DNA from: Acidobacteriota bacterium
Lineage (GTDB): Bacteria > Acidobacteriota > Terriglobia > Terriglobales > Acidobacteriaceae
Length of the DNA stretch: 35,442 nt
Assembly (NCBI GenBank): GCA_021798735.1
Contig: JAJZCA010000004.1
Coordinates: 1 to 35,442, forward strand
Reading direction: 5' to 3'
Positions 27,003-35,442 of the stretch are shown here, in pieces. The notes beneath the pieces were generated by a model that saw only the letters and a list, made by a program, of their open reading frames with translations, did not search any database and had not been told where the DNA came from. The position numbers and the translations under genes are program-made. Each line of letters starts with the position of its first letter. Positions within the stretch are counted from its first letter, which is position 1.

Positions 27003-27713
27003 TTATGTCAGACTTTGTCCGGGCGGCAAATCAATAACTGCGATTTCTTTCCCGCGCAGATGGTCCCTCAATTCTTTCGGTGTGCCAGTCAACTGCGGGA
27101 ATGTTCCGTAATGTATGGGAATTACTTTTTTTGCTCCTACATACTCGGCTGCAAGCGCAGCTGCCCTCGGACCCATCGTAAAACGATCTCCAATGGGAAG
27201 AAAGGCAATTTCCGGCGCATACAATTCGCGCAAAAGCTTCATGTCGCTAAAAAGAGATGTATCTCCGGAATGATAGAGGGTGGGTTCTCCATCCACTTGC
27301 AATACGTAGCCTGCAGCAACTCCCGCATAGATCGTTGTGCCGTTGTCGTCAATACTTGATGAGTGTTTGGCCTCGACAAGGCAGATCGTTACATCCTGAA
27401 ACCGGAATGCGCCTCCCAGATTCATTCCTACGGTCTTCTTCACTCCCTTCGATGACAACCAACCAGCAAGCTCATAAATCCCGACGAATGTTGGATGATA
27501 CCGTTGATCCACGGACAATGCGTCTCCGATGTGGTCTCCGTGACCATGGGTGCAAAGTACAAGATCAATTTTTTCCGGCGCTTTCCAGCCTTGGGGAAAC
27601 GAAGGGTTCGACTCCATCCACGGATCGATCAAGATGGAAGTGCCTTTGGCAGTTCGAATATGGACGGTAGCGTGCCCCAGCCATTGCAATGTCATCCCAT
27701 AAAAATGAGGCAT
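27003..27713 (-). CDS. UPF0173 metallo-beta-lactamase-fold metal-dependent hydrolase
   Basis: MTLQWLGHATVHIRTAKGTSILIDPWMESNPSFP, LVLCTHGHGDHIGDA, YHSGDTSLFSDM, IAFLPIGDRFTMGPRAAALAAEYVGAKKVIPIHYGTFP. ATG 27713 (MPHFYG) follows AAGGAGAGGG, better than the track start 27749. Confidence 0.94.
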   Translation of the reverse strand: MPHFYGMTLQWLGHATVHIRTAKGTSILIDPWMESNPSFPQGWKAPEKIDLVLCTHGHGDHIGDALSVDQRYHPTFVGIYELAGWLSSKGVKKTVGMNLGGAFRFQDVTICLVEAKHSSSIDDNGTTIYAGVAAGYVLQVDGEPTLYHSGDTSLFSDMKLLRELYAPEIAFLPIGDRFTMGPRAAALAAEYVGAKKVIPIHYGTFPQLTGTPKELRDHLRGKEIAVIDLPPGQSLT

Positions 27714-27782
27714 GGATTCCCTCTCCTTGATACTTTGATTTTCCCACAAACTTCTTTCTAATCAGATGCAGATCACAGATGA

Positions 27783-27804
27783 AGGCTGGATCAAAAGACA
27801 GCCT
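27783..27804. promoter_or_regulatory. Inverted repeat AGGCTG-N10-CAGCCT in the UPF0173/P450 divergent region
   Basis: Perfect 6-bp arms (27783-27788 and 27799-27804), a few bases upstream of the AAAGGAGG SD-like sequence. Confidence 0.35.
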
Positions 27805-27829
27805 AGCTCAAAAGGAGGAAACACATCCC

Positions 27830-29200
27830 TTGACCGAGATCGCCAGTACTCATTACCCTCCCGGCCCAAGTTATCGGGACCGACTGCGCAATCCAGGTCT
27901 ATTGCGCCTAAGCACGCACGAATTTCTCGAACGGAACGCAAAAACCTACGGAGACCTTGTCCACTACAAGGCATTTGGACGACATGTCTTCCAATTCAAT
28001 CATCCCGATATGGTGCAGGAAGTGCTGGTTCGCGATGCGGCCATGCAACACCGAGGCATTGTGATGCAGCGTGCGAAGTTTGTCTTGGGCGAAGGGCTTC
28101 TCACCAGCGAAGAACCAACCCATATGCGTCAGCGAAGACTGGTCCAGCCAGGATTTCATCGACAAAGAATCGCAGCTTACGGGGAGACAATGTTACAGTT
28201 TGCCGACGAGATGACCTCGCGGTGGAACAGTGAAGGGTCTTTCGATATTCATCGCTCCATGCTTGAACTCACTTTGAGAATAACCGGCAAATGTCTTTTC
28301 GATAGCGATGTGGAATCCGAAGTGAAAACAATCTCCGACTCCGTAACGGCGTTTATGGGGTTTCTCCCGCTGGCATTTCTTCCCTATCCGCACCTTCTGT
28401 TGAAAATACCCTTTGGCTTTCTTGGTCGCATACAGAAATCGCAGAAGAAACTGGATCGCTTGATTTATACAATGATCGCCGATCGTAGAAGCTCCGGAAT
28501 CGACCATGGAGACCTGCTGTCGATGATGCTCGCCAATCAGGACGCAGAAGGCGGCACTGGCGGCATGACCGAACGGCAAATCCGCGACGAGTGTCTCACG
28601 CTATTACTGGCGGGCCACGAAACAACGGCCAATGGGCTGAGCTTCATTTTCTTTTTGATGGCGCAACATCCTGAGGTGCAGGAAAAGGTATTCGCCGAAG
28701 CATCGTCTGTCTTCGGAACAGCCTTCGCCGATGCGCGTCCGACTGCCTCGGAAATCTACGAGCGTCTGCCGTACTGCCAGAGAGTGGTCTCCGAAGCGCT
28801 GCGCATGTATCCGCCGGTCTGGGTCACAGCACGCACCGCGAAGATATCGTATGCGTATCGTGGCATGGCCATTCCTGCCGGGTCTCTGCTGCTCGTCCCG
28901 CAAATTGCGATTCACCGAGATGCCCGCTGGTATCCGGAACCCATGCATTTCAACCCGGACCGCTTCCTTCCTGAGGCAAGTGCGGCGCGTCCTCGGCACG
29001 CGTATTTCCCTTTCGGTGCCGGTTCGCGCATATGCATTGGAGAAAACTTTGCGTGGATGGAAGCGGTGCTGGTTCTAGCCTGCGTCATCCGAAACTGGCG
29101 CCTCGGATTTAACGGGCCTATTCCAGCCGAGCTTCCGCTGAGCGCCCAAATTTCTCTTCGTCCGCGCGATGGGGTTGTGATCTCAGCCACAAAAAGATGA
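27830..29200 (+). CDS. Cytochrome P450
   Basis: I-helix LLLAGHETTANG, ExxR in VSEALRMYPPVW, heme-binding FPFGAGSRICIGENFA. TTG 27830 is preceded by AAAGGAGG at an 11-nt spacing. The track ATG at 27779 is the alternative start. Confidence 0.95.
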   Translation: MTEIASTHYPPGPSYRDRLRNPGLLRLSTHEFLERNAKTYGDLVHYKAFGRHVFQFNHPDMVQEVLVRDAAMQHRGIVMQRAKFVLGEGLLTSEEPTHMRQRRLVQPGFHRQRIAAYGETMLQFADEMTSRWNSEGSFDIHRSMLELTLRITGKCLFDSDVESEVKTISDSVTAFMGFLPLAFLPYPHLLLKIPFGFLGRIQKSQKKLDRLIYTMIADRRSSGIDHGDLLSMMLANQDAEGGTGGMTERQIRDECLTLLLAGHETTANGLSFIFFLMAQHPEVQEKVFAEASSVFGTAFADARPTASEIYERLPYCQRVVSEALRMYPPVWVTARTAKISYAYRGMAIPAGSLLLVPQIAIHRDARWYPEPMHFNPDRFLPEASAARPRHAYFPFGAGSRICIGENFAWMEAVLVLACVIRNWRLGFNGPIPAELPLSAQISLRPRDGVVISATKR

Positions 29201-29239
29201 CGGATCGGCCACGAATGGGTAGCCAGGTAGAAGAGCTTA

Positions 29240-30292
29240 CTAGGATTCAAATCGCGTTGGAGCGAATGCCTCCAGCGATACATCCGGAGTTTCCCCCAGC
29301 ATCGCCTGCGTCATTACGCGAGCAGTTACAGGGGCCAGCAGAATTCCGTCCCGATAGTGCCCGGTGGCATGCCAGCAGTGTTCAAATTTCGCAGCGCCCA
29401 GGATCGGTAACCCATCGGGGGTACCCGGTCGCAATCCAGCCCAGGCGTCGATCGGCGACGGAATCGTCGCTTCCGGCAAAAGCAGAAGGGCGGAATCCAT
29501 CAACTCCTTGATCTGAGCTTCGTACACAACCTCATCAAACCCAGCTTGCTCGATCGTAGCGCCAATAGTGACACGGCCATCGCCGCGAGGAACCAGGTAG
29601 ACCTTCGGAGTCCGCACCACGCAACGCAGGCGGTTCGGGTCGCATCGAACATTCGCCATGTGGCCTTTGACTGGCTCAACCGGGACGCCGCCCCATCGCT
29701 GGCCGCCCGCCCACGCCCCGCAACAATTGACAAACATCCCGGCGGAGATGCTGTCCCGCACGGTTTGCACATGGACACCGCTGACGGTACTCTCTACGCC
29801 CAAAACTTCTGTTGTCTCCAGCAATTTTCCGCCGGCTGCGCGCACCGCTGCCGGCAGCGCCTCACGCAGATCGTTAGGATCGACGCTGCCCTCTTCCAAC
29901 CATTCAAAACTGTGCCCCTCCGGGTACAGCCCAGGCGCAAGCTCGGCGATTTCCGCAGTCGTCGCCAAGCCGTTCGATGTGCGTGGAGACTTCGGCTCCT
30001 GCAACGTTCGGCGAGTGCGCAACGGCACCCGCAAACCGGACAGCGATTCGATGCGATCCAAATAGGACGCGTAGAGATCCCAACTGCGAACGCACAGCGG
30101 CATCAGTGCTGGCGGATTCTGAGGATCGTTCACCGCAAGCATGCCTCCGGCAGCCCACGAGGCGGAACTCATGGCCTGTCCTCGCTCCATCACTGTCACC
30201 GAAAGTCCGCGTAGGCGCAATTCCAGCGCCAGCGACAATCCAATAATGCCTCCGCCTGCGATGACAACATCGACCACATCTGTGCCTTTCAT
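29240..30292 (-). CDS. thiO: Glycine oxidase ThiO-like FAD-dependent oxidoreductase
   Basis: 350-aa ORF: DVVIAGGGIIGLSLALELRLRGLSVTVMERG (FAD-binding), ASWAAGGML, GSVDPNDLREAL, PVKGHMANVR, YLVPRGDGRVTIGATIEQAGFDE, DAWAGLRPGTPDGLPILG, HATGHYRDGILLAPVTA. Confidence 0.92.
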   Translation of the reverse strand: MKGTDVVDVVIAGGGIIGLSLALELRLRGLSVTVMERGQAMSSASWAAGGMLAVNDPQNPPALMPLCVRSWDLYASYLDRIESLSGLRVPLRTRRTLQEPKSPRTSNGLATTAEIAELAPGLYPEGHSFEWLEEGSVDPNDLREALPAAVRAAGGKLLETTEVLGVESTVSGVHVQTVRDSISAGMFVNCCGAWAGGQRWGGVPVEPVKGHMANVRCDPNRLRCVVRTPKVYLVPRGDGRVTIGATIEQAGFDEVVYEAQIKELMDSALLLLPEATIPSPIDAWAGLRPGTPDGLPILGAAKFEHCWHATGHYRDGILLAPVTARVMTQAMLGETPDVSLEAFAPTRFES

Positions 30293-30362
30293 TCCCTCAT
30301 TCTAGTTTCTTCTGTTTGAGCGATGCTGTGCCAGGCATCACTGAAGGAAATCCGCCGCACCA

Positions 30363-31016
30363 TCAGCGGGTAACGATCACTTCGCGGGTATTGTCTTTTG
30401 CCAACAGAAAACGGCACGAGCCCATTTCCTGGAACAGGGCCTCGATTTGGCGATTTTGATAGTTCCGGAGTACTGGATAGACCGATCCATGTTGGGTCTC
30501 GACCGTATCGCCGTCCATCACGTGGTAGCGGCAAAACACGGTCTCCGGCCCTGTCATACGAGAATGGAAAAACGCCAGAATCTGACCCCGTTCGCGCATG
30601 ACAAATTTCAGTTTCCGCAGGACCGCATCCGTTAGCGGAGCGGGAATGTAATCGAGTGCATCCCATAAAAGAACGATGTCAAATTCACGATTGCCAAAAT
30701 CCATATGACGCGCGAGAAAACCTTCAACGTCATAGGCGGGCGCTTCATTCTCCTGCGGCGGCAGCAGCCAATCGTGCTTGACTGCTTCTTCCACCAGATC
30801 TGCCATATAGACACTATGCCCCAAGTTGGTCAAGAAATTGATGTTATTGGGGGAGGTGGGGCCAATATCCAGCACGCACAGGCCAGGCTCCGCCTTCAGG
30901 CGAGCTAAAATTTTCATCCAGGCGCTGGAATGCCGTGGAACACGCGAACCTGCCGCCCCGTGACCGCCTTGCACTTTGCGCCCGGTGGCACGTTGAAACA
31001 ATGGGCTCATCTTCAC
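30363..31016 (-). CDS. Class I SAM-dependent methyltransferase-like protein
   Basis: 217-aa ORF: GLCVLDIGPTSPNNINFLTNLGHSVYMADLVE, EFDIVLLWDALDYIPAPLTDAVLRKLKFVMRERGQILAFFHSR. Fold pattern fits a Rossmann methyltransferase although motif I is atypical. Confidence 0.75.
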   Translation of the reverse strand: MKMSPLFQRATGRKVQGGHGAAGSRVPRHSSAWMKILARLKAEPGLCVLDIGPTSPNNINFLTNLGHSVYMADLVEEAVKHDWLLPPQENEAPAYDVEGFLARHMDFGNREFDIVLLWDALDYIPAPLTDAVLRKLKFVMRERGQILAFFHSRMTGPETVFCRYHVMDGDTVETQHGSVYPVLRNYQNRQIEALFQEMGSCRFLLAKDNTREVIVTR

Positions 31017-31023
31017 CTCATCT

Positions 31024-32193
31024 TTGCTTCATATCTGGAATCAGAGCCGGTTTGCAGTCTCGACAAATGACATTCGCAGAATTCCAGGGTTGACTCGCGG
31101 CAGCACGTTTGTTCATGAATCAATTACTTCCACTCTATATCGTAAACTGTCAGAAGATAAGGTGACATTGCTCTTGAGGATTGCCGCCAGCAGTGAGACC
31201 GCACCCGCATTTGTTGCCGGATCGCGATCGAAGCGTTTTGCCCCCCTCTGTGGCCGATTCCGGTCCATTTGTCCCGAGCTGCTACGCCCCGATCAGTTGC
31301 GATTTTTTCTATTGTGTCTGCTTTCATTCGCATTGGCGCTTGGTTGCCCCTTCGCCAGAGCTGTATCTGATTCCGCTGCCCGGATTACAGGTGATTCGGC
31401 GTGGCATCTGGCAAAATCCGATCCGCACGCGCTGGTGCAGGCTGCAATTCAAAATGAAATCAACAACTCCTACGGCCATCGCCCACCGATGCGATATCGG
31501 CTCAGAAAAAGAACCGGGAACACCGACACCACCAAGGAAATTGTGGAAACCAACGAGGGTGGGGTGGCACGCTTGGTCGCCATCCACAATCAGCCTCTGA
31601 CTGCGTCGCAGACGCGAGCAGAGTTAGGACGATTGCACGCGCTTGCCTCCGATCCAGCGGCGCAGCAGCATCGCAAGCATAATGAACAGCGCGATGCAGC
31701 GCGGTTGGTCGGAGTGATGCACCTGCTACCGAAAGCGTTTTTGAACCAGTATGAGGGACCGGTACAGACGCCAGATGGAGTGGCGATACGCCTGACATTT
31801 ACCCCGAATCCGAGTTTTTCCGCTCCGACTCTGGAATCCCGTATTTTGACTGGAATCCGGGGAGAAATATGGATCGACCCAACGGATTTGCGAGTGGTCC
31901 GGATCGAAGGTCATCTTTTTCGAACAGTGGACTATGGCTGGGGGATCCTAGGCACTCTCTATCCCGGGGGAACCATCAGCATCGACCTAGCCAGGACGCC
32001 GAACTGCGGCTGGCAGCTCGAGCGTCTCAGCCTGAACATGACAGGAAGAGCGCTCATGGTCAAGTCGTTGCATGTTGTGGTGGACGAAACCGCAACCGGC
32101 TACCATTCCATCCCCGCAGGATGGAAATATACGGATGCGATTCAGTGGCTTCTGCGCATGCCAGACATTGCAACTGCACAGGTCGATCCGTAG
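31024..32193 (+). CDS. Hypothetical exported protein; start uncertain
   Basis: 389-aa ORF from TTG. Hydrophobic segment QLRFFLLCLLSFALALGCPFARA near residue 100 looks like a signal peptide, so the real start is probably downstream. C-terminal beta-rich region (LRVVRIEGHLFRTVDYGWGILGTLYPGGTISIDLART). Confidence 0.68.
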   Translation: MLHIWNQSRFAVSTNDIRRIPGLTRGSTFVHESITSTLYRKLSEDKVTLLLRIAASSETAPAFVAGSRSKRFAPLCGRFRSICPELLRPDQLRFFLLCLLSFALALGCPFARAVSDSAARITGDSAWHLAKSDPHALVQAAIQNEINNSYGHRPPMRYRLRKRTGNTDTTKEIVETNEGGVARLVAIHNQPLTASQTRAELGRLHALASDPAAQQHRKHNEQRDAARLVGVMHLLPKAFLNQYEGPVQTPDGVAIRLTFTPNPSFSAPTLESRILTGIRGEIWIDPTDLRVVRIEGHLFRTVDYGWGILGTLYPGGTISIDLARTPNCGWQLERLSLNMTGRALMVKSLHVVVDETATGYHSIPAGWKYTDAIQWLLRMPDIATAQVDP

Positions 32194-32247
32194 AAAATAG
32201 ATCTTAAGCAGCGATGCCAGCCTGTCACAGCGCGACAACGATTCGGA

Positions 32248-33405
32248 TCAGGCACGCGCCTTGATCGCCCCTGCCGGTTCTGCATGCGCCTTGTTCCGCG
32301 CATGGAAACGCTCACTGCGAACGGTCAGTTTCTCGACGCGGTCACGTTTCACTTCAAATCCTCGACCGGCAATTTGCGGAACGCCGATTTCCCCTTTCGG
32401 CGAAACTTCCACGGCAGGTTCGATAATATCTTCTTCCCAGTAACGGGCAGACGCGGAAACGTCTCCGGGCAAGATAAAATTCTGCAGCGAAGAAAGCGCG
32501 ATATTGTGGGCGCGGCCGATACCGGTCTCCAGCATTCCTCCACACCAGGCCGGGATACCGCGCTCTGCAGTCACATTATGCACGCGTATGGCCTCGCTGA
32601 ATCCGCCGACACGGCCCAACTTGATATTGATGATCCGGCAGGATTCCATTTCAATGGCGGCCAACGCATCGCGCCGGTTACGAATCGACTCATCCAAGCA
32701 GATCGACGTTTCCAGTTGGCGTTGCAGCAGCGAGTGGAAATAGAAGTCGTTGTGCCAGAGTGGCTGCTCAACCATCAACATATTGAAGACGTCGAAGGAA
32801 CGCAGAAGCTCCTGATCTTTAAGTCGATAGGAGCCATTCGCATCGCAGCTCAAAACAATGTTCGGCCACCGTGTACGAACCGCCTCAAACATCTGCACAT
32901 CATGTCCAGGTTTACACTTCAGCTTGATACGCTGGTATCCAGCGGCCAGTTCTCTCTCGATGAGATCCATCAGCTTTTCCGTGGAAGACTGAATGCCCAG
33001 CGAAACTCCGCACGGGATCTTTTTTCGAACACCGCCCAGAAGCTCCCACAATGGGATTCCGAATTGTTGGCTTTCAGCGTCCCAGACTGCATTTTCCAGC
33101 GCAGCCTTCGCCATTCGATTGCCACGCACATGGCTGAATGCCTTTGGACACATCCCAGCAGAATCGATTTCAGTATGAAGCAACGCGGGAATCAACTCGT
33201 TGGCGAGCATCAGCCACGCGGTATCGGTACACTCGCCGCTAAAGCTGGGATGCTCTCCCACCGTACATTCTCCCCAACCGGTGACTCCCTCCGACAGCAC
33301 TTCCACCAGCAGAATGCGCCGCTCGGTGGTTCGTCCGAAACTGGTTTCAAACGGCTGCAACAGCGGCATACCTATTTCGCGTAAAACCACACTTTCAATC
33401 TTCAC
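32248..33405 (-). CDS. N-succinylamino acid racemase / o-succinylbenzoate synthase family protein (enolase superfamily, MLE subgroup)
   Basis: GTG 33405 preceded by CGGAGGAGTTTTT. LLQPFETSFGRTTERRILLVEV, YQRIKLKCKPGHD (KxK), LSCDANGSY, MVEQPL, SICLDESI, IINIKLGRVGG, PAWCGGMLETGIGRAHNIALSSL. Confidence 0.92.
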   Translation of the reverse strand: MKIESVVLREIGMPLLQPFETSFGRTTERRILLVEVLSEGVTGWGECTVGEHPSFSGECTDTAWLMLANELIPALLHTEIDSAGMCPKAFSHVRGNRMAKAALENAVWDAESQQFGIPLWELLGGVRKKIPCGVSLGIQSSTEKLMDLIERELAAGYQRIKLKCKPGHDVQMFEAVRTRWPNIVLSCDANGSYRLKDQELLRSFDVFNMLMVEQPLWHNDFYFHSLLQRQLETSICLDESIRNRRDALAAIEMESCRIINIKLGRVGGFSEAIRVHNVTAERGIPAWCGGMLETGIGRAHNIALSSLQNFILPGDVSASARYWEEDIIEPAVEVSPKGEIGVPQIAGRGFEVKRDRVEKLTVRSERFHARNKAHAEPAGAIKARA

Positions 33406-33473
33406 AAAAACTCCTCCGAAACACTTCCACCCGTCCGCAACAGCTTCAAACTGCATTTCGACCCTGGGCCAAG

Positions 33474-34250
33474 TTACTTTTCGGCCATCTCATTTTCATT
33501 CCACTGGCCAAGCTGGTAACTAGCCGATTCGCCAGACAACTTCTGAAACCGCAACACGGTGAGTCCGGCAGAAAAAGCCGTGGAAAATTCGCGCCTCAGC
33601 TTCAATAGCGATTCTAACGCCGAAGAGGGGAGTGGCTGGAGTGTACCACCGGAATCAGTTCGAACATATGTAACAGTGATAGTTTCATTTATCGAGTACT
33701 TTGGTAGATCTTCGCCTGCAAGGAACGCGCGCACATGTTCAGAGTTCAACCACCACTCGGCGTGAAGACGATCCGTAGGAAGATTGCCATGCAATGGCGA
33801 TGTGGAAGCGCCATAAAAATCGGGCGTGTAGCGTCGAACGATTGCGCCCAGCTTTTCGATGTTAAAAAATGCATTTTTTATTTCCAGCGGATCGAAGGTC
33901 CATTCAATCAACTCGATTCCGCGAGCCAGCGCATCCTCTCTTTGTGCAAGTTTTAGCATTCTTCCAATCCCATGGTTTCGATATTCCGGCGCAACCGCCA
34001 ACATGTGTGAATGGAAATACGGCTTACCATTACGTAGTCCGGGAATGGACAATGCATAGCCGACCAGTCTGGCTCCTGCCCATGCGCCCTGCACCTGACC
34101 GCCAATGGCGTTGGCAACCGCAAACATTCTGCGCGGAACAATGTCCAGATCGCGAAACTGCCAGACCGACTGCTGGAGTTCTACGCATGCTTCCATCTCC
34201 GCGATGGAAACGATTCTGCGGATTTCAATTTCCTCAGTCGCCTCACTCAC
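33474..34250 (-). CDS. GNAT-family acetyltransferase-like protein (COG3375-like)
   Basis: GTG 34250 overlaps the mazG stop (GTGAGTGA). EACVELQQSVWQFRDLDIVPRRMFAVANAIGGQVQGAW, SHMLAVAPEYRNHGIGRMLKLAQREDALARGIELIEWTFDPLEIKNAFFNIEKLGAIVRRYTPDFYG. Confidence 0.9.
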   Translation of the reverse strand: MSEATEEIEIRRIVSIAEMEACVELQQSVWQFRDLDIVPRRMFAVANAIGGQVQGAWAGARLVGYALSIPGLRNGKPYFHSHMLAVAPEYRNHGIGRMLKLAQREDALARGIELIEWTFDPLEIKNAFFNIEKLGAIVRRYTPDFYGASTSPLHGNLPTDRLHAEWWLNSEHVRAFLAGEDLPKYSINETITVTYVRTDSGGTLQPLPSSALESLLKLRREFSTAFSAGLTVLRFQKLSGESASYQLGQWNENEMAEK

Positions 34251-35136
34251 TCTCAAAGCCCTCTCGTTCCTCAGTTTTGACGCGATCCCAAAGTTTCTCC
34301 AATTCTTCCGGCCCCAACTCGGAGATCGACGATGTCTCCGGCGCCGATGCCTCCATCGCGGCAAACCGTCGTCGAAATTTTGCGTTCGACGCGCGCAACG
34401 CAAATTCCGATTGCACTCCCAACTTGCGCGCCAGATTGACTACGGTAAACAGCACGTCGCCCAGCTCCTCCTCCTGTTCTGCGGTTCGACCGGAAGCAAT
34501 GGCCTGCCGAAGCTCATCCAATTCTTCCTGCAGTTTGTCGAATACGGGCGCGGCCTCGCTCCAGTCGAAGCCGATCGAAGCCGCCTTGCTTCCCAGCTTG
34601 CTGGCTTCCATGAGTGCCGGCAGCGATCGCGACACCTGATCGAGTAGCGAAGCCTCGCGTACATTCGGCGCGCCGGCTCGCTCAGACTTCTTAATCTCTT
34701 CCCAATTTTTAAGCACCTGGGCCGAGGTCTCTACTCCTTCTCGATTCGCGAATACATGCGGGTGGCGACGAATCAGTTTGTTACTGAGGTTGTCGATCGC
34801 ATCCTGTAGCGTGAAGTATTCGGCTTCCTTTGCCATCTCGGCATAAAATAGCACCTGCAGCAAAAGATCTCCGAGTTCATCCTTCAGACCAGCCCAGTCT
34901 TTGCGTTCGATTGCATCAAGAACTTCATAGGTCTCTTCCAGCGTGTACCGGCGAATGGAATCGAAGGTCTGTTCACGGTCCCAAGGACAGCCGCCCGGCG
35001 CGCGCAGCTGTGCCATAATCGCCACCGCGCACGCGAAAGATTTCTCCAAAAAGATTGACTGCGACGAAGAGGGTTCCGACGCCGTTGGAGGGTCTGGATT
35101 GAAGGACGCATTGGATGTTTGTTTCATGTTCCACAT
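34243..35136 (-). CDS. mazG: Nucleoside triphosphate pyrophosphohydrolase MazG
   Basis: 297-aa ORF: LRAPGGCPWDREQTFDSIRRYTLEETYEVLDAIERKDWAGLKDELGDLLLQVLFYAEMA, IRRHPHVF, and second EEELGDVLFTVVNLARKL motif. Confidence 0.96.
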   Translation of the reverse strand: MWNMKQTSNASFNPDPPTASEPSSSQSIFLEKSFACAVAIMAQLRAPGGCPWDREQTFDSIRRYTLEETYEVLDAIERKDWAGLKDELGDLLLQVLFYAEMAKEAEYFTLQDAIDNLSNKLIRRHPHVFANREGVETSAQVLKNWEEIKKSERAGAPNVREASLLDQVSRSLPALMEASKLGSKAASIGFDWSEAAPVFDKLQEELDELRQAIASGRTAEQEEELGDVLFTVVNLARKLGVQSEFALRASNAKFRRRFAAMEASAPETSSISELGPEELEKLWDRVKTEEREGFESE

Positions 35137-35195
35137 CTTAGACCGGTCTGGTGGATGATAGTAGATTGCTGCTCCGATGCGTATACTGCGGCTGC

Positions 35196-35442
35196 GTGTC
35201 TCTTTTCGCTTTCATTCCCGTTTGGCTGCTTCTCGCAGTCGTCCTGGTCGCGGGCCTGGCGTTCGGCAGCTTTTTGAACGTCTGCATCGTTCGCCTGCCG
35301 TCCCATCGGTCGATTGTTTTGCCGGCTTCGCATTGCCTCCACTGTGGCACACCGATCCGTGCACGCGACAATATTCCGGTCATCAGCTGGCTGTGGCTGC
35401 ATGGGCGTTGCCGCGCTTGCGATGCACGTATTTCACTGCAGT
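35196..35442 (+). CDS. Prepilin peptidase (A24 family, PilD/GspO type), truncated by the right window edge
   Basis: Own translation from GTG 35196: [82 protein letters not shown], with the [12 protein letters not shown] motif and paired CxxC motifs. Confidence 0.9.
   Translation, partial: MSLFAFIPVWLLLAVVLVAGLAFGSFLNVCIVRLPSHRSIVLPASHCLHCGTPIRARDNIPVISWLWLHGRCRACDARISLQ

Noticed and set aside
32284-33384. 366-aa + strand ORF
   Set aside because: Antisense shadow of the NSAR/OSBS gene; no plausible domain.
1-35442. Mobile elements, prophage genes, CRISPR arrays, toxin-antitoxin or restriction systems
   Set aside because: Looked for integrases, transposases, regular repeat-spacer units and defence-type domains in all ORFs and gaps; none seen.
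1-35442. tRNA or rRNA genes
   Set aside because: No cloverleaf-like segment with a TTCGANNC T-loop in a suitable context was recognised in the intergenic regions; not computationally excluded.

Overview
The window looks like an ordinary chromosomal segment from an Acidobacteriota (Terriglobia-like) genome. This taxon guess is inference from gene content and intergenic repeat style. I assign about 27 protein genes and see no phage, transposon, CRISPR array, rRNA or tRNA. Left to right: nadE (runs off the left edge), a polyprenyl glycosylphosphotransferase, an MlaF-like ABC ATPase, mobA, an M20 dipeptidase and a rhodanese (all -); an NtrC-type regulator, its histidine kinase and a lipoprotein (+); nadK, tlyA, a YVTN beta-propeller lipoprotein, a DUF218/YdcF protein and a YrdC/Sua5 protein (-); a SpoU/TrmH methyltransferase and rarA (+); a DsbD-like protein, a CoA-binding protein, prfB and lnt (-); a 43-aa membrane ORF missing from the supplied track, an APC permease with a soluble C-terminal region, and a small AT-hook-like basic protein (+); a UPF0173 hydrolase (-); a cytochrome P450 (+); thiO and an atypical methyltransferase-like protein (-); an unknown exported protein (+); an NSAR/OSBS enolase, a GNAT and mazG (-); and a prepilin peptidase (+, runs off the right edge). 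The best points for a second look are the prfB +1 frameshift that splits the gene in the ORF track, the small AT-hook-like protein, the untracked 43-aa ORF, the GNAT-NSAR pair, three families of intergenic inverted repeats, and the methyltransferase-like protein with a degenerate SAM motif. I did not find convincing evidence for a wholly new multi-gene system.
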